DNA from: a bacterium
GTDB lineage: Bacteria > SZUA-79 > Acidulodesulfobacterales > Acidulodesulfobacteraceae
Assembly: GCA_021825865.1 (NCBI GenBank)
Contig: JAKAFU010000008.1
Coordinates: 1 to 62,264, forward strand
DNA: 62,264 bases
Direction of reading: 5' to 3'
Positions within the stretch are counted from its first letter, which is position 1. Every line of letters starts with the position of its first letter. The position numbers were made by a program, and so were the translations under genes. This document shows, piece after piece, positions 1 through 8,158 of the stretch. The notes beneath the pieces were generated by a model. It was not told the origin of the DNA, ran no database searches, and saw only the letters and a program-made list of their open reading frames with translations.

Positions 1-894
1 CCTCGAACCTGCGCATTGCACGAATGCAACATTCTTAGCTTCTTTGCCGTCAGACGGTCTAAGAATTTTTCCGCCTGTAGGACCGTTATCCGCCGCAAGT
101 CTTTCCATCATAACATTCGTAATTACGTTTTTATATTTGCCAAAACCGAGATTTGTAATTTTCCCTGCGTCATAAGGTTTCCAGCCGGAAGCTATGACAA
201 TAGATTCTGCTTCTATGTCAAATATTTCTTCTTTTGCGTTAAGATTTATCGCATTATATCCGCAGACGCTTTCGCATTTTTTACATGAATCAAATTTGCA
301 AACTTCTGCGTCAATATTATATTTTGACGGATAAGCCGATATATTTGTTATATAAATAGCCTTCTGAGTATCCATACTATAATTAAAATCATTTAATCTA
401 TTTTCAGGACACACCTTTGCGCATTCGCCGCAAATAGTGCAGTTGTCGTTAATATACTGCGGTTTCTGCCTTATTTTAACTTTATAGCCGTTAACACAAC
501 CGCTGCCATTACCATAATTATTACTATTAACGTTAGTATCAACGGCGGCACTGCTGTTAGTATTTCCTGCCGATACATCGTCGCTATTTCCTATTTCCCG
601 TCCGCCTGAGTTTTTCTGAATTTCAGTAATTTCTTCTATTTCTGATGAAACATAAAATTTTATCCTGCCTTCATCAGCTGACTTAATTCTTCTCAAATTA
701 ATCTCAAAACCGCAAAACGACGGACACAATTTTGGAAAATATTTATACATCTGCAAAACCCTGCCTCCGATGTACGGATTTTTTTCCACAATAATAACGG
801 ATTTTGACGATGCCTCGGTTATTTCAAGAGCCGCAGATATACCGCTGAATCCCCCGCCGATAATAAGAACTGGTCTTTCGTTCAATTTGCTCAC
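1..894 (-). CDS. qmoA: QmoA, HdrA-like FAD/Fe-S subunit of the quinone-interacting oxidoreductase (3' part beyond window)
   Basis: Translating the minus strand leftwards from 894 gives 298 open codons that run off the window edge. The N-terminus has a Rossmann FAD motif (VLIIGGGFSG), followed by KNPYIGGRV and a FPKLCPSFCGFEINLRR stretch typical of QmoA/HdrA. A ferredoxin-like insert follows (CTICGECAKVCP, then CKFDSCKKCESVC), then the FVQCAGSR motif. The family passes electrons between menaquinone and AprBA. The start is GTG at 894; a TTG at 885 is an in-frame alternative, and an in-frame TGA at 903 excludes a start further upstream. An Asn/Ser/Gly-rich segment (about 490-612) sits just before the ferredoxin motif. 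It is the last visible gene of the sat-aprB-aprA-qmoA series, 90 bp downstream of aprA. Family assignment is firm; length is unknown. Confidence 0.9.
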   Translation of the reverse strand, partial: MSKLNERPVLIIGGGFSGISAALEITEASSKSVIIVEKNPYIGGRVLQMYKYFPKLCPSFCGFEINLRRIKSADEGRIKFYVSSEIEEITEIQKNSGGREIGNSDDVSAGNTNSSAAVDTNVNSNNYGNGSGCVNGYKVKIRQKPQYINDNCTICGECAKVCPENRLNDFNYSMDTQKAIYITNISAYPSKYNIDAEVCKFDSCKKCESVCGYNAINLNAKEEIFDIEAESIVIASGWKPYDAGKITNLGFGKYKNVITNVMMERLAADNGPTGGKILRPSDGKEAKNVAFVQCAGSR

Positions 895-984
895 CGATTC
901 TCACGCATGATACGGATTGACATATTATAAATATCATGCCAAAAGGTATAATGCGGATTTAAACTAAATATTTAGTTAAATAAA

Positions 985-2910
985 TTAATTTTTAGGAACT
1001 ATTTCTACCCACGGTTTTTTAAATACTTCAACCTCACCGGTTGATTTATTAATCTTTGAATTTACAAAAACCTTCCAATTCACTTCGTCTAATTTCTGAT
1101 GGTCCATTCTGTAATAGAAGCCGGGGTATCTTGTTTCTTCCCTGAATAAAATATGTCTTAAATGAAGTTCGCCTACAACCGACCTGTGATAGTTTTCCCA
1201 TGCCCGCATAAGCTCGTGAAGATTACCTGCCGCCAATTTTTTAGAATCTTCTTTAAGTTTATTTAAAAGTTCCAAGCCTCTTTCTAGAGACTTACCGTTT
1301 GTTCTATAAAAATTCGACGTTCCTGCAACATATTCGTCCATAATTTTATTAAGTCTATAAAGATATAATCTCGGACTTATATAATTCGGATTAACGCTTG
1401 AGTCTGTAGAATAATTTTTAAATGTTTCAAACTGAATCATAGGTCTGTATATTTCTTCCGCAAGAGCCTGCCCGTCGGCATAAACTGTCGGTTTAAATCC
1501 CGGGTCGTCTAATATGAATTTTACAGCAGATTTTCCTGCTAATCGCCCTTCCGTAAATGAACCTGAAGAAAATTTATGTCCTGAAGCGCCGACGCCGTCA
1601 CCTGCCGTAAACAGACCGCTTACGGTTGTCATTCTATTATAACCCCAATGCCATTCCTGAGGCGATATATCTTTAGGACCGCTTACCCACATACCGCAAG
1701 CGCCTGCATGAGACCCCAAAAGGTAAGGCTCAGTAGGCATAACCTCCGAGTTTGTATCCTTAGGATCTATATCCATAGCTGCCCATAGACCTGCTTGAGC
1801 AATCGTCATATCAAGAAAATCTTCCCATGCGTCGCTTTCCAATGACTTTTGTCTTTTTTCAGGTAATGTTTCATATAATTTCTTGATAGCACCGCTTGTA
1901 TCCATAAAAAACGGACCGTTGCCCTCATGCCAGTCTTTTAACATAACGTGATTCCACAAACATGTGGCAGGAACCTGAGATAATCCGTAGGGAGCATAGT
2001 CTTTCAGCATTTCTCCCCATTTCTGCATATAATCATCGCCGTATGCGTTTTTAACTCTGGATTTAAAAAGTGTAAACCATGCGCCTACCGGACCGTAACC
2101 GTCTTTAAATCTGTTTGGCACAAATCTGTTTTCCATAGTCGTCATTTCAGCGCCTGCTTCAAAACCCATAGCATAAGTAGAACCTGCATTCCATAATGCA
2201 TACCATGTTCTTCCCATGCCTTCCGCCTGCGAACGGGGTCTGAACACATTGACTGCCCCGCCGCATGCCATCATTACGGCTTTTGCCTTATAGATATATA
2301 TCTTTGCTTCTCTTAAGCTAAAACCTATGGCTCCTGCAACCCTGTTCGGATTATTCTCATCCATCAGAAGTCTTATAATAAATACTCTTTCATAAATATT
2401 TTCATCGCCAAGAGCTTTTCTTGCGGCCTCTGCGACTAAAACTTTAAATGATTCTCCGTGAATCATTATCTGCCATTTTCCTGCTCTCAATGGTTTAGCA
2501 CCTTCAGCCAGCGTCCTTGTATCTTCTTCATCTTCTTTCATAATAGGAAGTCCTAATTTTTCAAAAAGACGCACGGAACTGTCAACATGTCTGCCTACAT
2601 CATATATAAGGTCTTCTCTTGTTATACCCATAAGGTCGTTTGAGACCATTTTGACGTAATCTTCCGGCTTATTATCGCCAAGATAAGTGTTTATTGCCGA
2701 TAAACCTTGAGCTACTGCTCCGCTTCTGTCAATAGCGGCTTTTTCAACCATAGTTATTTTCATATCTTTAGGAGCCCACTTTTTAATTTCGAAAGCGGCG
2801 CCGCATCCTGCCATGCCTCCGCCGACAATAAGCAGGTCGGTATTCACCTCTTCAATGGTAAAATTGCTCAATACCTCAGAGCTTGTCAAAGAACCTTTCT
2901 GTTCTGCCAT
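985..2910 (-). CDS. aprA: Adenylylsulfate (APS) reductase, alpha subunit
   Basis: The 641-residue protein carries the FAD-binding motif GGGMAGCGAA (residues 30-39) and the AprA signatures RSGAVAQGLSAIN, HGESFKVLVAEAA and GHKFSSGSFTEGRLAGK. In the family, APS is bound at the FAD and reduced to sulfite plus AMP (or the reverse) in the cytoplasm, with AprB delivering the electrons. The length is normal and, unlike many neighbours, no low-complexity insert is seen. It lies 109 bp downstream of aprB and 90 bp upstream of qmoA, all on the same strand. Start chosen at ATG 2910, preceded by a purine-rich AAGGGGA ribosome site. The linkage to sat and qmoA favours the reductive direction, but sequence alone cannot separate reductive from oxidative AprA here. 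Confidence 0.97.
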   Translation of the reverse strand: MAEQKGSLTSSEVLSNFTIEEVNTDLLIVGGGMAGCGAAFEIKKWAPKDMKITMVEKAAIDRSGAVAQGLSAINTYLGDNKPEDYVKMVSNDLMGITREDLIYDVGRHVDSSVRLFEKLGLPIMKEDEEDTRTLAEGAKPLRAGKWQIMIHGESFKVLVAEAARKALGDENIYERVFIIRLLMDENNPNRVAGAIGFSLREAKIYIYKAKAVMMACGGAVNVFRPRSQAEGMGRTWYALWNAGSTYAMGFEAGAEMTTMENRFVPNRFKDGYGPVGAWFTLFKSRVKNAYGDDYMQKWGEMLKDYAPYGLSQVPATCLWNHVMLKDWHEGNGPFFMDTSGAIKKLYETLPEKRQKSLESDAWEDFLDMTIAQAGLWAAMDIDPKDTNSEVMPTEPYLLGSHAGACGMWVSGPKDISPQEWHWGYNRMTTVSGLFTAGDGVGASGHKFSSGSFTEGRLAGKSAVKFILDDPGFKPTVYADGQALAEEIYRPMIQFETFKNYSTDSSVNPNYISPRLYLYRLNKIMDEYVAGTSNFYRTNGKSLERGLELLNKLKEDSKKLAAGNLHELMRAWENYHRSVVGELHLRHILFREETRYPGFYYRMDHQKLDEVNWKVFVNSKINKSTGEVEVFKKPWVEIVPKN

Positions 2911-3019
2911 AGCAAATCCCCTTAATTTATATTTTAGGTATTTAGTATATGTTTAGTATAAATTTAGTATATGTTTGAGTTAATTTAAGTTAAGCTGCAG
3001 ACTTCAGTCTATCAAGCAA

Positions 3020-3454
3020 TTATTTTCCGGGAACAGACAGCGTTATACCGGTTTCATCGCATAAAAGATCGGAATTTATATCTCCTGCATCGGTATCTGC
3101 TATACCCTGATAAGGGTCAATCCCGCCTTCAGGTGTAGTCCTTATAGGAAATTTAAAGCGCTTTAAATTGCCGTTGCGATATTTTATAGTCCACATAATA
3201 GAATCTGAACCTCTTAACGGAATAACGGATGAGCCCATTGGAGCAAAATCCTGATAAGCTCTGATTTCAATTGCCGACTGCGGGCATATTTTTACACAAT
3301 TGTAGCATTCCCAGCACTGTTCAGCTTCCTGATTGTACGCTTTCATAATATCTTTATTAAGCACCATAAGATCATTAGGACAGATATACTGACATGCAGT
3401 TTTATCCCGTCCTTTGCATCCGTCACACTTTTCCGCAATAACAAAACTTGGCAT
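3020..3454 (-). CDS. aprB: APS reductase beta subunit, two [4Fe-4S] ferredoxin
   Basis: The 144-residue protein has two cluster motifs: C10, C13, C21 and C25 (CDGCKGRDKTACQYICP) and C47, C50, C53 and C57 (CWECYNCVKICP). The extra residues between C13 and C21 are the characteristic AprB insertion. A C-terminal tail of about 70 residues would wrap around AprA in the heterodimer. It transfers electrons from the Qmo complex to the FAD of AprA. A good AGGAGG-type ribosome site (complement of cctcct, about 3467) precedes ATG 3454. It lies between sat and aprA on the same strand, though a 444-bp repeat-rich gap separates it from sat, so sat may have a separate promoter or processing point. Confidence 0.97.
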   Translation of the reverse strand: MPSFVIAEKCDGCKGRDKTACQYICPNDLMVLNKDIMKAYNQEAEQCWECYNCVKICPQSAIEIRAYQDFAPMGSSVIPLRGSDSIMWTIKYRNGNLKRFKFPIRTTPEGGIDPYQGIADTDAGDINSDLLCDETGITLSVPGK

Positions 3455-3659
3455 CTCGCAAAACCTCCTTAAATATTATTTGAACATCATAAATATATAT
3501 ATTATAAATAGTACACATCTTACAAAATAAATACAAACTAAATGCAAATATATGAACAATAGTATTAAATATTACGAACTGAATATTATACTTCTATGTT
3601 ATATACTATGTATATAGTATATATAAATTCTAATAAATAAAATATACAAAATTATAAAA

Positions 3660-3898
3660 TAATTAATAATCTCAATAGCGGTTTTTAAGTATATTTATAC
3701 CTGCTTGATACTTACTTGACTAATTAATTGCTTATCCGCTTATTTAAGCAATTAATTAATTGCTTAAATATTTACCCGCCTAATTAATCACTTGCTTACT
3801 TATTTAATTTAGTTAATTATTAATTGCTTATTTAAATAATTCATTACAGAATTAGTCAATTAATTGCTCAATCATTTAATTATTAATTGCCTAATTAA
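3660..3898. repeat. Degenerate AT-rich repeats in the sat-aprB spacer
   Basis: The 444-bp gap 3455-3898 contains no recognisable gene. Its half next to sat is a run of degenerate repeats of ttaattgctta and ttgcttattta type units, giving many overlapping inverted repeats of aattaatt. The other half (3480-3660) is plain AT-rich sequence. No clean GC-rich hairpin with a T-run was seen, so a terminator between sat and aprB is not supported. Confidence 0.6.
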
Positions 3899-5125
3899 TT
3901 AATTCAACTCGCCCTTTGCGGCTCTATGCAATTTCACTTCAACATTTTCATCTTTCGACAGATTGGAATAATAATCTTTCAAAATTGCAAGAACTTCAGG
4001 TCTTGAAAAATGGTCCGGTATGTCTTTCCCTTCCGACAAAAGTTTTCTTAACATAGTTCCGCTAAGAATGAGCCTGTCTTCTTTCTGGTGCGGACAGGTT
4101 TTGTTAGACGCCATTCCGTCGCACTTGCGGCAGTAAAAGGTCCAATCTATTTTTAAAGGTTTGAGTTCTAAAGCATTTTTAGGTATTTCGTCAAATATTT
4201 TATGGGCGTCAAAAGGACCGTAATAATCACCTACTCCTGCGTGGTCTCTGCCGACTATCAGCTGCGAACATCCGAAATTTTGCCTGAAAACGGCATGCAG
4301 CAAGGCTTCTCTCGGTCCTGCATACCTCATTTCCATAGGATAGCCTGCCTGAATGCAGGTATTATCAACAAAATATTTGTCTATCAAAGTGTTAATAGCC
4401 TTAACTCTCACTTCTGCGGGAATATCCCCGGGCTTTAATTTTCCTATCAATTGATGTATCAGGACGCCGTCAGATACTTCTATGGCAATTTTTGCCAAAT
4501 ATTCATGCGAGCGATGCATCGGATTGCGCAGTTGAAGCGCCGCCACCGTGCTCCACCCTTTTTCTTCGAATATTCTTCTTGTTTCGGCCGGTCTTTTATA
4601 CACGTCTTTAAATTGCACCGGATAAATACCTTCGCTAAAAACTTTTACTTTTCCTGCAAGATTTATTTCTCCCTGAGCCATGACCTTTTGTACACCCGGA
4701 TGTTCTAAATCGGTAGTTTTAAATATTTTTTGGCATTCATATGCTTTGTCTATAGAATATTTTTCTGACACGGTTATAGTGCCCATCAGTTCGGAAGTTT
4801 CAGTATCTACTAAAGCAACTTCGTCGCCTATTTTTATAACGTCTGATTTTTCTTTGGATGTTGAAAGAGTAATAGGAATCGGCCAAAACGTTCCATCCTG
4901 CATAGTAAAATCATCGCAAACACTTTTCCAATCTTTTTTGCCCATAAAACCTTCAAGCGGAGTGAAAGCGCCGATACCCATCATTATAAGGTCTGACGTT
5001 TCACGCGAGGTTATTTCAATTTTATTCAGCTTTGCGGCTCTTTCTTTTGATTCTTTAAGCTCGCTGCCCGATAAAAGAAGCGGTTTTAAAATCTTTTCTT
5101 TTCCATGAGGATGAACTAATGCCAT
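3899..5125 (-). CDS. sat: Sulfate adenylyltransferase (ATP sulfurylase), dissimilatory type
   Basis: The 408-residue protein converts sulfate and ATP to APS and pyrophosphate, the activation step before AprBA. Visible motifs are [11 protein letters not shown] (residues 198-208, HxxH pair H204/H207), [16 protein letters not shown] (292-307) and a zinc site C332, C335, C344, H346 ([15 protein letters not shown]) usual for the homo-oligomeric bacterial and archaeal dissimilatory enzyme. There is no APS-kinase domain. Start at ATG 5125, preceded by the complement of cctcc. It heads the minus-strand cluster with aprBA and qmoA. The upstream side holds a 7-bp tandem repeat only about 45 bp from the start codon, where promoter elements would be expected. 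Confidence 0.97.
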   Translation of the reverse strand: MALVHPHGKEKILKPLLLSGSELKESKERAAKLNKIEITSRETSDLIMMGIGAFTPLEGFMGKKDWKSVCDDFTMQDGTFWPIPITLSTSKEKSDVIKIGDEVALVDTETSELMGTITVSEKYSIDKAYECQKIFKTTDLEHPGVQKVMAQGEINLAGKVKVFSEGIYPVQFKDVYKRPAETRRIFEEKGWSTVAALQLRNPMHRSHEYLAKIAIEVSDGVLIHQLIGKLKPGDIPAEVRVKAINTLIDKYFVDNTCIQAGYPMEMRYAGPREALLHAVFRQNFGCSQLIVGRDHAGVGDYYGPFDAHKIFDEIPKNALELKPLKIDWTFYCRKCDGMASNKTCPHQKEDRLILSGTMLRKLLSEGKDIPDHFSRPEVLAILKDYYSNLSKDENVEVKLHRAAKGELN

Positions 5126-5169
5126 ATACCTATTCCTCCGAGTAAAAATAAGTTCCGTTAGACTTTAGA

Positions 5170-5228
5170 TTATACTTTATACTTTATAGTTTATAGTTTA
5201 TAGTTTATAGTTTATAGTTTATAGTTTA
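5170..5228. repeat. 7-bp minisatellite upstream of sat
   Basis: Six perfect copies of TTATAGT fill 5184-5225. They are preceded by degenerate copies (tatactt type, 5170-5183) and followed by a partial copy. The array lies 45-100 bp upstream of the sat start codon on the promoter side. A change of copy number would move any promoter or operator relative to the gene by 7-bp steps, a classic substrate for slipped-strand variation. Confidence 0.9.
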
Positions 5229-5326
5229 GACGGCGGTTTATATTTTTATATTTTACAGAAGACTGATTTTAAAATAATTATATAATATATATTTTCTAAC
5301 CCTAAAAAGTCAATAGTTATATTTAG

Positions 5327-5464
5327 TTATCTTCGCAAAAAAATAATACAAATATCTGCTGCTTGATTCCATGTGTAAATTTTTGCCACTGCTCTTAAAA
5401 TGACTTCTCTTATAAGCATAACTTTTTCTACTCCTTTATCAGAATATTCTGATATAATTTTCAT
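5327..5464 (-). pseudogene. Truncated transposase N-terminus (helix-turn-helix), insertion-sequence remnant
   Basis: A 45-codon minus-strand frame starts at ATG 5464 behind a GGAGG ribosome site (complement at about 5475-5479) and stops at 5327. It reads KVMLIREVILRAVAKIYTWN then QAADICIIFLRR. The VILRA-x6-TWxQAADI pattern resembles the N-terminal helix-turn-helix of transposases of the ISNCY/IS481-like kind (VILRAxAGxxxWxQAAxILGxSxRxxRR). The rest of the transposase is absent and the frame ends in the second helix. A 21-bp direct repeat lies just upstream (5533-5579), as expected at an IS end. The family call is from memory of the motif only. Confidence 0.6.
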
Positions 5465-5532
5465 AAGCGGATAACCTCCTTAATTTGCGTTATGGTATTA
5501 TCCGCTATTTTATTATGATTTTTAGTTAAGGA

Positions 5533-5579
5533 ATAGACATTTTAAAAGTTATTTATCTATAGACATTTTAAAAGTTATT
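5533..5579. repeat. 21-bp direct repeat, possible IS terminal sequence
   Basis: The 21 bases beginning ATAGACATTTTAAAAG occur at 5533-5553 and again, identical, at 5559-5579, a 26-bp period. They lie about 70 bp upstream of the truncated transposase start. Repeated short motifs at this position are typical of transposase binding sites at IS ends, so this is probably the outer end of the same decayed element. Confidence 0.6.
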
Positions 5580-5599
5580 AACATAGTTAAAAATTGTCT

Positions 5600-5628
5600 T
5601 TGACAAAATACAATTCTTATGAAATAAT
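5600..5628 (+). promoter_or_regulatory. Candidate sigma70-type promoter for ppa
   Basis: TTGACA at 5600-5605 and AATAAT at 5623-5628 are separated by 17 bp and point towards ppa, whose start codon is about 240 bp downstream. The surroundings are AT-rich, so chance matches are expected. Part of the same stretch forms an inverted repeat (TTTGACAAA with TTTGTCAA at 5633-5640). Confidence 0.4.
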
Positions 5629-5870
5629 TAAATTTGTCAAGTCAATTAACATATCAATATATTTATATATACTATATTTATATTTATCTGCGTTATATTG
5701 GTCTATACATTTATACATAATAATAATATACTCATAATGTACTAAAATTTATTTATACTACAATATTATACTGCGTTCTTATTATATGCTGCGATTTATA
5801 TACGGTTTATATCTATTTAAACATACTTATCAAATAAAAAATAAAAACTAACCATAAGGAGCATCATTTC

Positions 5871-6404
5871 ATGGATTTTGAAAAAATTGAAACCGGCGAC
5901 AATCCGCCGGAATATATTAACGCAATAATAGAAATTCCAAAAGACGGCAGCGTAAAATACGAACTTGATAAAAACTCCGGCATTATGGCTGTGGACAGAT
6001 TTTTATATACGGCTATGTTTTATCCTTTTAATTACGGATTTATTCCTAAAACCTTGGCGGCAGATAATGACCCTCTGGATATTATTGTTATTTCATCGAT
6101 GTCCGTCGTGCCCGGCTGTCTTTTAAAAGTACGGGTCATTGGAATGCTTGAAATGGAAGACGAGAACGGAAACGATGAAAAAATAATATCTGTTCCTATC
6201 AATAAAATAGATGCCGGCTTCAGCGATATAAAAGATATAAATGACGTTCCAAAAGTATTTTTAGATCAGATAAGGCACTTTTTTGAAAATTATAAGACGC
6301 TTGAACCTGAAAAATGGGTTAAACTAGAAAACTTCGTAAATAAAGAAAAAGCTACAAAGATTGTTGCAGAAACAATGATAAAATACAAAGAAAAAAATAA
6401 TTAA
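5871..6404 (+). CDS. ppa: Inorganic pyrophosphatase, family I (soluble)
   Basis: The 177-residue protein hydrolyses pyrophosphate to phosphate in the cytoplasm. It has the family I core: KYELDKNSGIMAVDRFLYTA (residues 29-48), YPFNYGFIPKT and the metal-binding DNDPLDIIV (D65, D67, D70), with a further acidic cluster EDENGNDEK near residue 97. Length is normal. Start at ATG 5871, eight bases after an AAGGAG ribosome site. It is transcribed divergently from sat and close to it. Removing the pyrophosphate made by Sat would pull sulfate activation forward, so the neighbourhood makes functional sense. Confidence 0.96.
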   Translation: MDFEKIETGDNPPEYINAIIEIPKDGSVKYELDKNSGIMAVDRFLYTAMFYPFNYGFIPKTLAADNDPLDIIVISSMSVVPGCLLKVRVIGMLEMEDENGNDEKIISVPINKIDAGFSDIKDINDVPKVFLDQIRHFFENYKTLEPEKWVKLENFVNKEKATKIVAETMIKYKEKNN

Positions 6405-6443
6405 TAAAAATAAAAATGCCGCCAAACATGATTATGATTGGCG
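6405..6443 (-). terminator. Rho-independent terminator for tRNA-Ser (minus)
   Basis: CGCCAA (6420-6425) pairs with TTGGCG (6438-6443). On the minus strand the stem is followed by GGCATTTTTATTTTTATT. It lies directly downstream of the tRNA-Ser 3' end and abuts the end of ppa. The stem is only 6 bp, so confidence is moderate. Confidence 0.55.
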
Positions 6444-6475
6444 AATATAAACACAAAATATAACCAGGATACAAC

Positions 6476-6567
6476 TGGCGGAGAGAGAGGGATTCGAACC
6501 CCCGGTAAGCTTACGCCTACAATTGATTTCGAGTCAATCGCCTTCAACCGGACTCGGCCATCTCTCC
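6476..6567 (-). tRNA. tRNA-Ser (anticodon CGA)
   Basis: On the minus strand the acceptor arms GGAGAGA and TCTCTCC pair. The D-arm, a T-arm with GGTTCGAATCC and a long variable arm (class II, typical of Ser) are present. The anticodon loop is CTCGAAA within the ATTGA/TCAAT stem, giving CGA (reads UCG). The 3' CCA is encoded (6476-6478, after discriminator G at 6479). Confidence 0.97.
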
Positions 6568-6724
6568 TTATAGCTTTATATATAATATAATAATTTAATG
6601 ATTAAAAGAAGCGCTTAATATTTATTTAATTAATTAATTTATTTTAATTTAGCGTTTAATATTAATTTAATTAATTTAATTGATTATTATTTAAATTAAT
6701 TAAATAATTAAATATCGGCGTTTA

Positions 6725-7312
6725 TTATTTATTTCCTGTTAATTTTTTAAATTCATAGCTCAAATATCCTTGAGGCAATTCTCCGGTAAAATGCGCAACG
6801 ACATACCCTTTTCTGTTGATAATAAAAGACTGGGGAATCTCATAAACGTTACCGTATTCTTTTTCAATATGTTCATCTGCCATACCGACCGGATATGTTA
6901 TTATGCCGCCTTTGAATGTTTTAATAAAATGCTCGACATATTTAGAGCCCTGATTATTTACGGATAAACCTATAATTTGGAATCCGTATTTTTTATGCGA
7001 TTTATAAAATTGTTCAAGTCTCGGTATTTCAGCCCTGCACGGAGGACACCACGTTGCCCAGAAATTTACAAGAACTATTTTGCCTCTGTATTTGTTTAAC
7101 GTTAACGTTAAACCTGGGTAATTAACGCTTTTTACCTTAAAAGCAGGAGCTAGCGGCAGTTTCTTAGTCTTTGACAGCGGTATCGTTTTCTTGCTATAAT
7201 TACTGCCGTTTCCCCATAATATATTGGGAAGTTTAATTACGTAAACGGATGCTACTAAAATAGCCGCAAAAAATATTACGAGCTTTATGGATTGTTTCGT
7301 TTTATATTGCAA
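6725..7312 (-). CDS. TlpA/ResA-like membrane-anchored thiol-disulfide oxidoreductase
   Basis: The 195-residue protein has one N-terminal membrane segment (about residues 9-27) and then a thioredoxin fold with active site WCPPC (C89, C92) in NFWATWCPPCRAEIP. The TlpA/ResA family sits on the outer face of the cytoplasmic membrane and reduces or exchanges disulfides, often in cytochrome c maturation. The cis-proline region appears as YEIPQSFIINRKG near residue 158. No cytochrome-maturation genes are in the window, so the substrate is unknown. It stands alone between tRNA-Ser and a long spacer. Confidence 0.85.
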   Translation of the reverse strand: MQYKTKQSIKLVIFFAAILVASVYVIKLPNILWGNGSNYSKKTIPLSKTKKLPLAPAFKVKSVNYPGLTLTLNKYRGKIVLVNFWATWCPPCRAEIPRLEQFYKSHKKYGFQIIGLSVNNQGSKYVEHFIKTFKGGIITYPVGMADEHIEKEYGNVYEIPQSFIINRKGYVVAHFTGELPQGYLSYEFKKLTGNK

Positions 7313-8158
7313 TTGTAATCTTCCTCATTATAATTTTATAATTTATGCAATCGTGTAATAATTAATAATATAATTTACATAACACAAAATGCTAATTATA
7401 AGTTCTTTTAACATTTTAATAATTTATAATTTTTTTTTGCGATAGATTCAGAGACTTATAAAATGCATGCTTAATGCAATAAGTATCAAAAGTACAAATA
7501 TAATATATATAGTATATTATATTATTCTTATTGTATTCTTATCCTCTAAGCAAGAAGAAGCAGATACGTACAAATATAATATATTATAGTATATTCAATT
7601 ATTCTTTAATTATTTATCAATAAATATTATACGGCTATTATAATATTTTAATAGCCGTATAGCAACCAAAATTATCTCAAAAAACCTTTATTGATTAATT
7701 TAATTTAATTTGATTTGATTTATTTATTATAGTAATTAAAATGTGAAATAATTAAAATGTGAAATAATTAAAAATAATTAATTTTAATAAAGATAATTTT
7801 TATGATATATTTATGATACATTTTGTAATTATATTGAGCATAGTCGCAATGTTAAAATGAAGGCTTGCGAAAAGCCCGCTATGTTCAGTCGGGACGCGTT
7901 AATAGCGGAGCAGTTTTTGCAATAATTTACAATATGTTTTACTGCCGGTTTTATACGCTGTGTGTTTACAGCGATAGTTATAATGTGTTATTATATGCTT
8001 CGGCGTGTTTGCGATAATATTTAATATTTATATTAATACTTTTATTTAATATTTATATTGGATATTGTTAGCTTTACAAATGTTTTTATTAATTTTTTTT
8101 TATTATATATTTTTATTAATTTTATTATATATTTTATAATTTAAGGGGTATTTTATAT
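7313..8158. other. 846-bp AT-rich spacer with hairpin and a GC-richer island
   Basis: No convincing gene is seen. A perfect 12-bp hairpin stem (ATACGGCTATTA at 7629-7640 with its complement at 7649-7660, loop 7641-7648) lies mid-spacer and lacks a T-run. About 7840-7925 is clearly less AT-rich and can fold through CCGCTAT/ATAGCGG. It also holds a short plus frame ending RDALIAEQFLQ at a TAA near 7926, with no ribosome site. It may be a gene remnant or the structured leader of galU; neither can be shown. The last 120 bp before galU are T-rich and simple. Confidence 0.4.

Noticed and set aside
16..288. Plus-strand open frame of 90 codons at the left edge
   Set aside because: It lies opposite the real qmoA frame, has no family resemblance, and the minus-strand translation shows conserved QmoA motifs.
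3660..3898. CRISPR-like repeats
   Set aside because: Units are short, degenerate and without unique spacers of constant length; it is simple-sequence repeat.
7540..7600. Direct repeat of acaaatataatatat type segments as att sites
   Set aside because: It is AT simple sequence without integrase or tRNA nearby.
7860..7925. Possible cyclic-di-GMP (GEMM) riboswitch upstream of galU
   Set aside because: A short GAAA...GGGACGC similarity exists, but the conserved core and tetraloop-receptor arrangement are absent.
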